Source of the DNA: Halotia wernerae
GTDB taxonomy: Bacteria; Cyanobacteriota; Cyanobacteriia; Cyanobacteriales; Nostocaceae
Direction of reading: 5' to 3'
Length of the DNA stretch: 64,000 nucleotides
Assembly: GCA_034931985.1 (NCBI GenBank)
Contig: JAYGHB010000105.1
Location: 10,696 to 74,695, forward strand
In this document: piece after piece, positions 9,151 through 17,617 of the stretch
Layout: every line of letters starts with the position of its first letter
How positions within the stretch are numbered: the stretch's first letter is position 1
Notes under the pieces: model-generated
Seen by the model: the letters and a program-made list of their open reading frames with translations, nothing else
Told to the model about the DNA's origin: nothing
The model's database searches: none
Made by a program: the position numbers and the translations under genes

Positions 9151-9437
9151 TTCGCGTAGCGTCTCCCCTTGGGAGAAGTTGCTCCACTTGGTGAGGTAGC
9201 CCGGTCTTGTTGTTCCAACAAAGAGGAGCCAGTACTGCGGACGGGTTTCCCGCCGCAGGTATCTGGCGGTGGACTACCGTTAGCGTAGCGAAGCGCGAGC
9301 TTGCGTTCGCGCAGCGTCTCGTAGAGAGCGTCACCCGGAGGGGGAAACCCCTTGGTGCGGTCTTCTCCCAAGGGGAGAAGACCGCACTTCTCTCCTGTCC
9401 CCTGCCATAGTATCTTGAAAAAATAACCAACTCTCAA

Positions 9438-10085
9438 TTAACTTTGAAGGAGATGTTGAGGTGGTTGAATTGTGGAATCCTCTAATAATCCCAGACGTTG
9501 TATAACCTCATGAACTGGTTCTTGCCAGTGGTCTTCAAAGCGATAACCTAATAAGAAATCGGCTTTTTTACCTAATTCTCGTCCTTTTTGCAGGTTGATG
9601 AAAATCGCTTTGATTTGCCAGGGAGCCAGAATCGGATAAAGTAATCTAGCCAACCATAAGCTGATTTTAAGTGAATTGCTGTAGTTTTGTTCAGCAGCAA
9701 AAGCCAGAACGCCTATTTCGCCTGCGTAGCTGGTATCAAAGCCTAGCAAGACATGAAATATATCATGGGTAACAGTGTATCGCAGAGCAAAGACATTACG
9801 TCGGGCAACATTCTCTAATTCAGGACTAACATTTAGCGGTTTTAGGTGATTTGCCTGCATGTGGTCAGCATATTCTCGCCCAAAAGTGCCTGGAGGATAT
9901 TGGCTTAATTTTTCCAAATCAATTGCAGGATGATATTCTGCCACCTGTTGTAGTTTAGAGGCTATCTCTGAAGAGACTTTTGCACCCAAAAAATCAGATT
10001 TAAGAATGGCAAAATCACCTATATTTTCAGAATTTTTGGCTACCAAAATTGCTTTGAGTTGTTTAAATTTATTAATCATTAGCAA
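9438..10085 (-). CDS. Coq4-like protein
   Basis: 215 residues. The diagnostic segment is HDIFHVLLGFDTSYAGEIG (about 125-143), the HDxxHxxx...GE metal-binding signature of the Coq4 family. PPGTFGREYADHM at about 64-76 is also typical. In proteobacteria and mitochondria Coq4 acts in ubiquinone synthesis, in ring decarboxylation/hydroxylation. Cyanobacteria make plastoquinone, not ubiquinone, so the role here is open; a lipid- or quinone-related function is an inference from the family. The start could be either of two nearby ATGs (10085 or 10079). It is divergent from the hydrolase at 10224, with about 140 bases between them. Confidence 0.8.
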   Translation of the reverse strand: MLMINKFKQLKAILVAKNSENIGDFAILKSDFLGAKVSSEIASKLQQVAEYHPAIDLEKLSQYPPGTFGREYADHMQANHLKPLNVSPELENVARRNVFALRYTVTHDIFHVLLGFDTSYAGEIGVLAFAAEQNYSNSLKISLWLARLLYPILAPWQIKAIFINLQKGRELGKKADFLLGYRFEDHWQEPVHEVIQRLGLLEDSTIQPPQHLLQS

Positions 10086-10223
10086 TTTTCTGTATTTTGG
10101 TTTAATCCCAGACTTTTCTATAAAATTTTAACAAACTCAATTCCTGCTACCATATCAACTTATGGCGGCAGTGCCAGATAGTATCAGATTTTCGATGTTT
10201 ACTCTCAGGGTGTATTAGTTATC

Positions 10224-11012
10224 ATGCCGAGGGTTCAGGTTAACGGAATTGACTTGTTCTATGACATTAAAGGAACAGGTGAGCCTTTAGTACTAATTGC
10301 TGGTTTCTTGTGTGATCATTCTTATTGGTCGCTAATCATGCCATCACTCGTCTCCCGATATCAAGTAATTCGTGTTGATAACCGAGGGATGGGGCGAAGT
10401 TCTGCTGTCGATATTCCTTATACTATTGAGCAAATGGCAAATGATATTGCACTGTTGCTCGATCGCATTGGTATCGACAAGGTACATGTAGCAGGTCATT
10501 CAATGGGTGGTTATATTGCTCAAGAGCTAGTCTTAGCGAACCCTAAAAAAGTGCAAAGTCTGATGCTACTCTCATCTTTGGCAAAGGGTGATGAACGATT
10601 CAATAGCATCATCCAAACCTGGGGCGATCTTCCTGATCATATAGATCTGAAGCTTTATGAAAAAATCATATTACCCTGGATATTTACAGATGAGTTCTAC
10701 TCTATTCCTGGGATGGTTGAGCAACTAATTGAATGGGCAATCAAATATCCCTTTGCGCCAACAAATTATACACTCTATCATCACAGCCGAGCTATCCTTA
10801 GCTTTGACACTAGCGATCGCCTTAAGAATATTAATTGTCCTACTCTAGTTCTAGTTGGTAAACAAGATATCCTCACTCCGGTTAAGTTTTCCCAGGAACT
10901 TGCTCAGGGTATTCCTAACGCCGAACTTGTAGTCCTTGAGCGTGGAGGTCATGGTTTTTTGGTCGAATCACCGGAGGTTGTGGCTTCAGCTATGCTATCG
11001 TATCTATGCTGA
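10224..11012 (+). CDS. Alpha/beta hydrolase
   Basis: 262 residues with a complete alpha/beta-hydrolase triad: nucleophile S93 in AGHSMGGY, an acid in VGKQDILTP (about 216) and histidine in GGHGFLVE (about 243). The oxyanion-hole strand is LVLIAGFLCDHSYW, and the RVDNRGMGRS turn is standard. The overall form resembles the 3-oxoadipate enol-lactonase/esterase subfamily, but no substrate can be named. It starts with ATG at 10224. It is followed directly by a palindrome-rich stretch that may be a decayed mobile element. Confidence 0.88.
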   Translation: MPRVQVNGIDLFYDIKGTGEPLVLIAGFLCDHSYWSLIMPSLVSRYQVIRVDNRGMGRSSAVDIPYTIEQMANDIALLLDRIGIDKVHVAGHSMGGYIAQELVLANPKKVQSLMLLSSLAKGDERFNSIIQTWGDLPDHIDLKLYEKIILPWIFTDEFYSIPGMVEQLIEWAIKYPFAPTNYTLYHHSRAILSFDTSDRLKNINCPTLVLVGKQDILTPVKFSQELAQGIPNAELVVLERGGHGFLVESPEVVASAMLSYLC

Positions 11013-11315
11013 GAACCTCCGGATAAAAGCCGGGGGATGAAAGCTAACTGTCTAATTTATTAGACAATCTGATCAAATAAAAGTGCGTGAAAACAGGATG
11101 AAAAACTCCATAACAAAAAACGTTTTCACGCACTTTTATTACAAGTAGCCATACAGCTAGAACTAATTCTAGTCAAGGTGGGTAGGGCATTTTGACAGTG
11201 CCACAACGAATTAATCAATTCGTAAACGTTGCCTAGTGAGTCTTTTAGACTTCGTAGCAACATCAGTTTAGAATCCCTCGATTTTCAATCGTGGGAGATG
11301 TCAAACGCATTATCT
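11013..11315. mobile_element. Possible non-autonomous IS200/IS605-like remnant (palindrome cluster)
   Basis: Directly after the hydrolase stop come several hairpins: CCTCCGG...CCGGGGG (11015-11038), TGTCTAAT / ATTAGACA (11049-11066), the long inverted repeat at 11076-11140, GAATTAATCAATTC near 11207, and a terminal hairpin CGATTTTCAATCG inside ATCCC...GGGAGATGTCAA (about 11270-11310). IS200/IS605 elements carry subterminal hairpins rather than terminal inverted repeats, and the last hairpin resembles their right ends. No TnpA or TnpB fragment is visible, so the assignment is an inference. Confidence 0.35.
11076..11140. repeat. Perfect 19-bp inverted repeat with 27-base loop
   Basis: Left arm AATAAAAGTGCGTGAAAAC (11076-11094) and right arm GTTTTCACGCACTTTTATT (11122-11140) are perfect complements. 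Read on the plus strand the hairpin ends in TTTTATT, so it could end transcription of the upstream hydrolase gene. It may also be part of the mobile-element remnant. From here to 11690 no gene is recognised. Confidence 0.7.
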
Positions 11316-11690
11316 CAAGTATCCAAAGGTAGATAAAGAAAATGGAGAGTGTAAAATTAATTACTACTCTCCACTAAATGGTTATAGATAATCTAAAGCT
11401 TATTATATAGCAAGTATATAGCAAGTAACATCCTATTGATCTCAAATTTTGTCAAAATTGAATTTGATCAGAAGTAACGCAGAGTCTACTATCTCTGCGT
11501 TAGTTTGAAATTAACGAGTATTGAAGTAGGAACTCAATAAATTAGGCTTAACTAAATTCGCTACTTTCTATTATTGCGATTCCATGTTGCGGGAAATACA
11601 GGTTTTTCGTAAGAATACACAGCTGCACACCCACCGCGTGTTGCATCCAAACAAGAATCGCTATATTGTTAACGAGCTATTGAAACTTAA

Positions 11691-12140
11691 CTAACCCATT
11701 GCTTGCACTACATTGAGCATGAAATTAATCCGCTGCTCAAACTCTAGCTTTTTGATCATTGCTGTAAACTTATCCGTTTCAGCAGGTAATTGATAGTCAG
11801 ATGGTACTTGGATAATGGTTCCATTTTCCATTCCTTGTGCCAGTAACAGCCAAACCTCTAATTTGGCATTGGGACTTAGAGCATTATAGCCACGACTGAT
11901 TTCAGTAGCTGCCCCATTAATAATGTCGCGTTGTGCTTGCAGTTGTTCTTGGGGAGACAAGTCCTCGATTAGTTCAAAGACTGCTCTACCAGGAGCTTCT
12001 ACACTTTGAGGAGGTGCTGGCGTTAGCTTGTCCTTAAGATCCAAGTAACCAAACCAAAGTAAGGCTAGTTGAGTATCCACATCAAAGCGTTGAAAAGTTT
12101 CTAACGCTGGTCTTGCGGTTTCGTCAATTGTGTAAGTCAT
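11691..12140 (-). CDS. Helical carotenoid protein (HCP), homolog of the OCP N-terminal domain
   Basis: 149 residues from the ATG at 12140, preceded by a GGAAA ribosome site; an upstream ATG at 12161 would add seven residues. It matches the all-helical N-terminal half of orange carotenoid protein throughout: FQRFDVDTQLALLWFGYLDL corresponds to the OCP segment LSAEDQLALIWFAYLEM, and SPNAKLEVWLLLAQGMENG to the region around OCP Trp110. There is no C-terminal NTF2 domain, so this is a stand-alone HCP. Family members bind one ketocarotenoid; some quench singlet oxygen and one class quenches phycobilisomes. The clade cannot be set by eye. No carotenoid gene or C-terminal-domain homolog is adjacent. 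Confidence 0.9.
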   Translation of the reverse strand: MTYTIDETARPALETFQRFDVDTQLALLWFGYLDLKDKLTPAPPQSVEAPGRAVFELIEDLSPQEQLQAQRDIINGAATEISRGYNALSPNAKLEVWLLLAQGMENGTIIQVPSDYQLPAETDKFTAMIKKLEFEQRINFMLNVVQAMG

Positions 12141-12973
12141 AAAAATTTCCAACAAGTTCAAGTTGTTCTAAATTTCTGGAGCTACTGAGAAAATTTGCTT
12201 TCAGCAACTTTACACAAGTTAACGAATGCATGGAGATAGATACACCTACTAAGGGTAGGAATAGAACTCATTTCATAAGACAGATGCAAATAACTCAAGT
12301 TGTTGTAACGTTTTGAATCTTGCAAAAATTGTAAGGAAGAGTCAGTGCAATATCCCGAAGGGAAGGGTAGCAATGTAGGAGCATCAGCAGTTCGTTTTTC
12401 TAGAATGATTCGCTTTTAGTAAGGGCTTCAGATAACTCCAACTGTTTGATTTTTTTTCATCGCGATCGCTTGACTTTCAAGACAGTCGCTACACATCTAT
12501 AATTTCTAACAGCTAAACTGCCTTCATTCACTTAATGAACAAAGGCAGTTTGACGTAGTTATAGTAATTTATAATTTCTAAGACACTACAAAAAAAACAC
12601 CAGCAATTTACCACCTCAGACCGCTCTGATGAAGGGTTTAGCCTTCCCTTGGTGATAACAAAGTGGAGGAAGCGATAAAAACTCCACATCTTGCTTAGTT
12701 AGTCTTTGTACCGTCCATGTATCTGCGATCGCTCTCCTTGGATACATGACAATGGGTCACAGCGGCATAACACCCATCCAGTACTAAACTGTTATGTAAT
12801 AACAATAGCAACTTGAAAGCTAAAAGTTAGTCTCTCTAGAGGAATAACCATAATCAAACTGAAGAAATAACTGCATTAATTACTATTACCTATCCCAGGT
12901 TAGTATTTCATTTATCTTGTATTTTTTTACTTTGGGTAAGTTATATTGAGAATAATAAATAATTAGTTTTAAA
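12141..12973. other. Divergent intergenic region between the HCP and NTF2-like genes
   Basis: About 830 bases that must hold the promoters of both genes. It contains the inverted repeat at 12515-12551 and two GCGATCGC-type sites (near 12462 and 12726). An open frame at 12182-12373 on the minus strand has no ribosome site or recognisable product. No RNA gene is seen. Confidence 0.5.
12515..12551. repeat. Perfect 10-bp inverted repeat hairpin
   Basis: AAACTGCCTT (12515-12524) and AAGGCAGTTT (12542-12551) flank 17 bases. No T run follows on either strand, so it is more likely a structured element or regulatory palindrome than a plain terminator. Confidence 0.5.
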
Positions 12974-13459
12974 ATGAATTTTATCAAAATAAGCTTATTA
13001 TTTAGATATTTTCTAATCTTATCAATTATAGTATTTATTAGTATAGTATTTTTAAATACCCCTGCATTTGCAAATCAAAATAATATGAATCAAGAAGAGA
13101 TTCGGACTTTAATTGAAAAAGCCAGATCTGCTTGGGCGAATCAAGACGCTGATGCTCTTGCACAAATGTTTACAGCAGATGGTGAAATTATTCTGCCGGG
13201 TCAAAAATGGCGAGGACAAGCAAAAATTCGGGAAGAAATTACGAGTTTTGCTCAACAATATTCAAATGTAAAAATTGATCTTCGGCGGATTTTAATTGAG
13301 AATAATCAAGCCGCAGTTGAGTGGTATTATGAAGACACCGAAAAAGCTACAGGTCTTCGTAATCAAGCCGACGATGTTATTGTTATAGATTTTCAAGAGG
13401 GTCTGATCAGCCGATGGCGTGAATATTTCGACACTAAAACGCCAGCCAGCAACCAATAA
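12974..13459 (+). CDS. Secreted NTF2-like (SnoaL/DUF4440-type) protein
   Basis: 161 residues. The first ~33 residues are a strongly hydrophobic signal sequence or anchor (ILSIIVFISIVF, possible cleavage at AFA). The rest is one cone-shaped NTF2-like domain: EEIRTLIEKARSAWANQDAD, MFTADGEIILPGQKWRG and VIVIDFQEGLISRWREYFD are the usual helix-strand elements of small SnoaL-like proteins. Members range from enzymes to ligand-binding proteins, so function cannot be assigned. Its divergent neighbour is a helical carotenoid protein whose partner domain in OCP is also NTF2-like, but this protein is exported and lacks OCP C-terminal-domain landmarks. Confidence 0.75.
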   Translation: MNFIKISLLFRYFLILSIIVFISIVFLNTPAFANQNNMNQEEIRTLIEKARSAWANQDADALAQMFTADGEIILPGQKWRGQAKIREEITSFAQQYSNVKIDLRRILIENNQAAVEWYYEDTEKATGLRNQADDVIVIDFQEGLISRWREYFDTKTPASNQ

Positions 13460-13486
13460 TAAATGCCTCTAAATCTAGATTTGAGG

Positions 13487-13544
13487 GTTTGTAGTAAGCA
13501 CTTCAGTGTTTAGATTAAGAAGAACTAAAGTCCTTACTACAAAC
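13487..13544. repeat. Palindromic repeat, family GTTTGTAGTAAGG, copy 1 of 3
   Basis: Begins GTTTGTAGTAAGCACTTCAG and ends CTAAAGTCCTTACTACAAAC, an imperfect inverted repeat. Related copies are at 27503-27603 and 31283-31339. All three lie just outside coding regions and could fold as hairpins in a transcript. Confidence 0.7.
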
Positions 13545-13735
13545 TTGTTAGACTTGACCTACTTAGCTGCTTAAGCTCTACACCCTAAGCTGAATCCTAA
13601 AGTTTTGCTTTACTTGTGAGATTCCCAAATAATGGCAAATAGCTATGACTGGCAGTTAGAGGAGGAGCTAACGCACTTCTAAATCCGCAAGCTATGATGT
13701 ATGGGAAAACATGCAGTCTCAGCCTAAGATTTTTC

Positions 13736-14761
13736 ATGAAAGTCGCAGTATTCAGTACAAAAGCCTATGATCGGCAGTTTTTGTCAGCTGTAAATTCTCC
13801 CAACCAACATGAGTTGGTCTTTTTTGAACCCCGACTGAATCGTGATACTGCTATCTTAGCCGCCGGATTTCCAGCGGTTTGCGTATTTGTACATGATCAA
13901 GTTGATACTTCAACATTAGAGATTCTCGCCTCTAGGGGAACACGTCTGGTTGTTCTGCGCTGTGCAGGTTTTAACAATGTAGACTTGCAAGCCGCCGCCG
14001 ACTTAGGAATTACTGTTGTCCGTGTTCCTGCATACTCACCTTATGGGGTAGCAGAACATGCCGTTGGTTTAATTTTGAGCCTCAATAGAAAAATTCATCG
14101 TGCCTATAACCGTGTCCGAGAAGGTAATTTCTCCCTCACAGGACTTTTGGGATTTAATCTCAATGGTCGCACAGTGGGGATTATTGGTACTGGAAAAATC
14201 GGTCTGATTTTAGGACAGATTATGAAAGGATTTGGCTGTCACCTATTGGCTTATGATGTCTACCGCAACTCAGAATTAGAGGCAATGGGTGGTAAATATG
14301 TAGAATTACCTGAGCTATTTGCCAATTCTGATATTATTTCTTTGCATTGTCCTCTGACTCCCGAAACTCATCATTTAATTAACACCGAGGTGATCGCACA
14401 AATGAAGCCACGGGTAATGTTAATTAACACAAGTCGCGGAGCGCTGATTGATACCCAAGCTGTAATTGAAGGACTAAAGTCTTGTCAGATAGGCTCTCTG
14501 GGTGTGGATGTTTACGAGCAAGAATCAGACTTATTTTTTGAAGATTTGTCTGGTGAAATCATTCAGGATGATGTTTTTCAACGCCTGACAACGTTTCCCA
14601 ACGTTCTAATTACTGGACACCAAGCCTTTTTTACAGAAGAAGCTCTGCAAAATATTGCAGAGACAACTTTTGCTAATATTTCTGACATTGAACAAGGTCG
14701 TCCTTGTCCGAATGAAGTCCGCGCTCAACCACAAGTTGATGCGAAAGTGTTGGTTAATTAA
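13736..14761 (+). CDS. D-2-hydroxyacid dehydrogenase (D-lactate dehydrogenase type)
   Basis: 341 residues from the ATG at 13736 (MKVAVFSTKAYD); an in-frame ATG at 13694 would add 14 residues that do not fit the family start. The NAD-binding motif is GIIGTGKIGLILG (about 150). Catalytic residues are in place: Arg in INTSRGALID, Glu in GVDVYEQE and His in ITGHQAF. Length and the YEQESDLFF segment place it with fermentative D-lactate dehydrogenases (LdhA-like), which reduce pyruvate to D-lactate with NADH. A second family member of the same length is at 33996-35021. Confidence 0.88.
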   Translation: MKVAVFSTKAYDRQFLSAVNSPNQHELVFFEPRLNRDTAILAAGFPAVCVFVHDQVDTSTLEILASRGTRLVVLRCAGFNNVDLQAAADLGITVVRVPAYSPYGVAEHAVGLILSLNRKIHRAYNRVREGNFSLTGLLGFNLNGRTVGIIGTGKIGLILGQIMKGFGCHLLAYDVYRNSELEAMGGKYVELPELFANSDIISLHCPLTPETHHLINTEVIAQMKPRVMLINTSRGALIDTQAVIEGLKSCQIGSLGVDVYEQESDLFFEDLSGEIIQDDVFQRLTTFPNVLITGHQAFFTEEALQNIAETTFANISDIEQGRPCPNEVRAQPQVDAKVLVN

Positions 14762-14886
14762 TGCTTCACTAGTTGGAGAGACGCGATAAATCGCCGTCTC
14801 TACAGCAAATATATTTGTCAATTATTCCTTGACACAGTCTATTGTAGAGAAGGGCTGGCTCACAATAGTGTAAAGTAGATACCATA

Positions 14887-16476
14887 TCAACGATTCTTCC
14901 CTTGAAAGCAGCAAACAACTTTATCAGCGCAATCATTAAAAAAATGTTCAGTGAGTGTATCTTCACCACCCCACGCTGGAATTTTTGTACCCAATCTGGT
15001 CAAAAAGTCATACACAATAAATTGGGCAACTTTTTCCTGTTTACCAACCGCTGAATAAATCATCTGGCAGGGATAAGCTAGAGTCCCAAAGGTAGGAAAA
15101 AGACCTACTATAAATGCAATCCAGGGTATTTCTTGACTTTTTTTAGCTAGTTGTATCATTCTAAAAATCGTATAAATTGTCCTATAAATTGGCCCTCCCA
15201 TAATCAACCAAAGTATCACTATAGTTTCATTAATTAGTCCTAAAGAATATAAGAATGGAACTAATAAAAATTCTAAGCTTTTAACAAATAATTTAATCCC
15301 AAAATGAACACTAAAATCATTTAAATAATCACTAGCATTTTCACTAGATAAACGATTATATAAATATTCAGCTTCTTCAGTTTTGATCTGCTTTCTTTTT
15401 TGCCAATATCTAATTCTTGTTTTGACATAATCTCTGGCAACTTTTAATCTGTAGCTTTGAGAATAGAAAAAGTTAAAAAATTGTTTTACTAAAGTTGTAT
15501 AGGGAATTTTCCTCAATTTATTAAAGATTTTTAATGGTAAATTAATTGCAAGTGTATTCAAGATCAATAAAATTATTCTGCCTAATTCTCGTCCGTACCA
15601 AAATAAGGGATAATTTAAATACCAATCACCTTGTTGTTGGCTGAGATCACCTTTATGTAATTGATATAGAATACTTCTATTAATTCTCTTCAGAGATTTC
15701 CATTTTTTTTGGTGATATTCCAAGTGGGGAATATATTCTAAAAGTTGCGAAAATTCTTGATTACCTAGTTTTTCTTCTAACTTTGTTGTATTAAGATATA
15801 AATATTGTTTTAATTTACTAATATCTACATCATCAAATAATGCACCTCCATGTTTAATAGATTTTGGTAAATAAAACGAAAAAAGCGTCAAAATATTTAG
15901 TGGAAATAATGCGGGAACGCCAGACTCTAAATCTATGCAAACAAAAACATATTTTTCTGCGGTCTGGCTTTCTAATAAAAAATTATTGATAGCTGTTGAA
16001 CTGCCTTTTCCAGCCTGCCAAACAAGACCATCAAATCCTGACTGTATCAATTGTTTTTGAAACGGGATCATAATAGAATGAACTAATTCATGTAACTCTT
16101 GATTATTTTTTTGGTTAAAAGGATGTTGTAGCGCAATATGCCTTCCTTGAATGAGTTCTGTATCCAATTCATAAGCCATAAATTCTTCATTCCATCCCAT
16201 ATTGATTGCGTCTGCAACCCGGAGTTGAGAATTAAACCAAAACCGTACCAATTTACGCAGAATTTTTCTGCGGTAGTAAGCACAGCTTAGGGCATCTTTA
16301 TTCCAGACGTAAGGGTTCGGAACCCCAAAGAAGAAATAATGAATTAGGTTAGCTATTTTATCTTCAAAAAATATTTTCTTGGCAACAAGACCATCAGGCG
16401 TATCAGCTAAAAAGACCTGTCCGGATCTCCCCGCACCTAATAATTTTTGGATCGAATAGTTTGGTGTATCTACCAT
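14887..16476 (-). CDS. Kinase-like membrane protein of unknown function
   Basis: 529 residues. The N-terminus looks like the ATP lobe of a protein kinase: LLGAGRSGQVFLADTPDG (GxGxxGxV glycine loop, about 12-29) and VAKKIF with a candidate ATP lysine. There is no HRD catalytic loop. A later FVCIDLESG (about 173-181) could stand in for a metal-binding Asp, as in atypical kinases. The second half is membrane-like, with hydrophobic segments near 300 (GRIILLILNTLAINLPL), around 395-440 (FLLVPFLYSLG; IVILWLIMGGPIY) and near 460 (WIAFIVGLFPTFGTLAY). I do not recognise a named family. Base use is more AT-rich than neighbouring genes. It may be an atypical or inactive kinase tied to the membrane. Confidence 0.7.
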   Translation of the reverse strand: MVDTPNYSIQKLLGAGRSGQVFLADTPDGLVAKKIFFEDKIANLIHYFFFGVPNPYVWNKDALSCAYYRRKILRKLVRFWFNSQLRVADAINMGWNEEFMAYELDTELIQGRHIALQHPFNQKNNQELHELVHSIMIPFQKQLIQSGFDGLVWQAGKGSSTAINNFLLESQTAEKYVFVCIDLESGVPALFPLNILTLFSFYLPKSIKHGGALFDDVDISKLKQYLYLNTTKLEEKLGNQEFSQLLEYIPHLEYHQKKWKSLKRINRSILYQLHKGDLSQQQGDWYLNYPLFWYGRELGRIILLILNTLAINLPLKIFNKLRKIPYTTLVKQFFNFFYSQSYRLKVARDYVKTRIRYWQKRKQIKTEEAEYLYNRLSSENASDYLNDFSVHFGIKLFVKSLEFLLVPFLYSLGLINETIVILWLIMGGPIYRTIYTIFRMIQLAKKSQEIPWIAFIVGLFPTFGTLAYPCQMIYSAVGKQEKVAQFIVYDFLTRLGTKIPAWGGEDTLTEHFFNDCADKVVCCFQGKNR

Positions 16477-16690
16477 CTAATATTTTAGATTCAGGTGAAA
16501 TTACCCTTTTACCACAAGTAATGTTCAATACTTTTTGTTAAAAGCATCTCTTCATTAAGTTGCTTTCATCATTAAAAATAAAGATAACCGAAAAGTGACA
16601 GTAAGGTTAGCCCAAGATTTCACCAATAAACCTTAAGGAATTTGATGTAAATGTAGCTAGAAGCTCCAGGCGATCGCTTATGGTTTCCTG

Positions 16691-17434
16691 TTACTGTGAA
16701 CGATAAGCGATACGGAGACTTTGGACTAAAATTACCAAAGATGCGATCGCCATCAATCCACCCCAAAACCAATAAGGCAAAAACAAATACCGCTGCATCT
16801 GTGCTGTATCAGATAGTCCCAAGGAACCAGCACTATAACTAAATAGATAATTAAGTTGATGGTACGTACTCACACAAGCTTGTACACCCAAAAATTGAAT
16901 AGCAAACCCTTGCATCCATCGAGGAGCTTTCAAGGAAATACCGAGAATAATTAAACCTAGCAAGGGAATTGCCACCAAACCAAAACCAGAACGTACCCAA
17001 ATTACTGTTGAAAGTAGTAAAAAACTACCTAAAATTTTCAAACTCAAAGAAGCGGCTTTAAAACTGCGGGAAGCCAAAATTAAAGCTGCACCCGCAAGAG
17101 GTGGCCCCATTGGCCCTGCTGCTGCGACCAAAGCCGGACCAATTGGCCCCAAAGACCGCGAAATGCCATAAGTTGCCACACCGGAACCACTGCTAAAAAT
17201 TTGTAATTTCTGAAATTGTCCCCCTAAGATCAGAGCCATCAAGCCATGACCCATTTCATGAAACCAAGTTGCCAGGATAGTAAATGGGTATAAAATATAA
17301 TCACCTCCTGGCACTTGCCACAGCAGGGTAGTGGCGATCGCAGCTGCTGTGAGCCAAGTTAAGCTCATACGTTCGACTTGTGGTGGGGCTTCTTTGGCAA
17401 GCAAGGGTTCAAAGTCTTTTCCTGGTTCCCTCAT
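16691..17434 (-). CDS. M50-like membrane metalloprotease
   Basis: 247 residues with about six hydrophobic segments. The zinc site HEMGH is in WFHEMGHGLMALILGG near residue 60, inside a membrane helix, the hallmark of site-2-type (M50/M50B) intramembrane proteases. The surrounding YPFTILATWFHEMGHG matches the cyanobacterial M50B-like group from memory. The usual second ligand motif (DG) is not obvious, and no PDZ domain is present. Substrate unknown; family roles include cleaving membrane-bound anti-sigma factors. It stands alone between the kinase-like and FHA genes, all on the minus strand. Confidence 0.8.
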   Translation of the reverse strand: MREPGKDFEPLLAKEAPPQVERMSLTWLTAAAIATTLLWQVPGGDYILYPFTILATWFHEMGHGLMALILGGQFQKLQIFSSGSGVATYGISRSLGPIGPALVAAAGPMGPPLAGAALILASRSFKAASLSLKILGSFLLLSTVIWVRSGFGLVAIPLLGLIILGISLKAPRWMQGFAIQFLGVQACVSTYHQLNYLFSYSAGSLGLSDTAQMQRYLFLPYWFWGGLMAIASLVILVQSLRIAYRSQ

Positions 17435-17617
17435 AGGTCACTTTCCTGAGCCTAAAGTGTAGTTTCTTCCATCCTAGTGTACGGCAGAAGGTAGGGGGCA
17501 GGAGACAGGAATTTGCACCTTGAAGCGACGGTGCTACATAAAATAACATAGTTATCCGTCGCCTATTTGATGCAGAGAATTTGTTTAGATGGTGGATGCA
17601 ATTTGATACAGAATCAA

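Larger units (their letters stand above)
8738..9437. other. Repeat-rich intergenic region
   Basis: 700 bases between convergent genes. It contains a tandem TGCCCCC stretch (8833-8860), the 70-bp repeat at 8971-9040, the 80-bp repeat at 9071-9150, and clustered palindromic units (GCTACGCGTAGC at 8996-9007; TAGCGTAGCGAAGCGCGAGC near 9290). Open frames here are made of these repeats and are not taken as genes. Confidence 0.7.

Noticed and set aside
9092..9430. Three overlapping open frames on both strands
   Set aside because: They consist of palindromic repeat units, show no ribosome sites and resemble no protein.
12182..12373. 63-codon minus-strand frame upstream of the HCP gene
   Set aside because: No ribosome site or conserved pattern; more likely the HCP leader/promoter region.
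12974..13459. NTF2-like protein considered as an OCP C-terminal-domain homolog partnering with HCP
   Set aside because: It carries a signal sequence and lacks the recognisable CTDH sequence pattern; only the fold class is shared.
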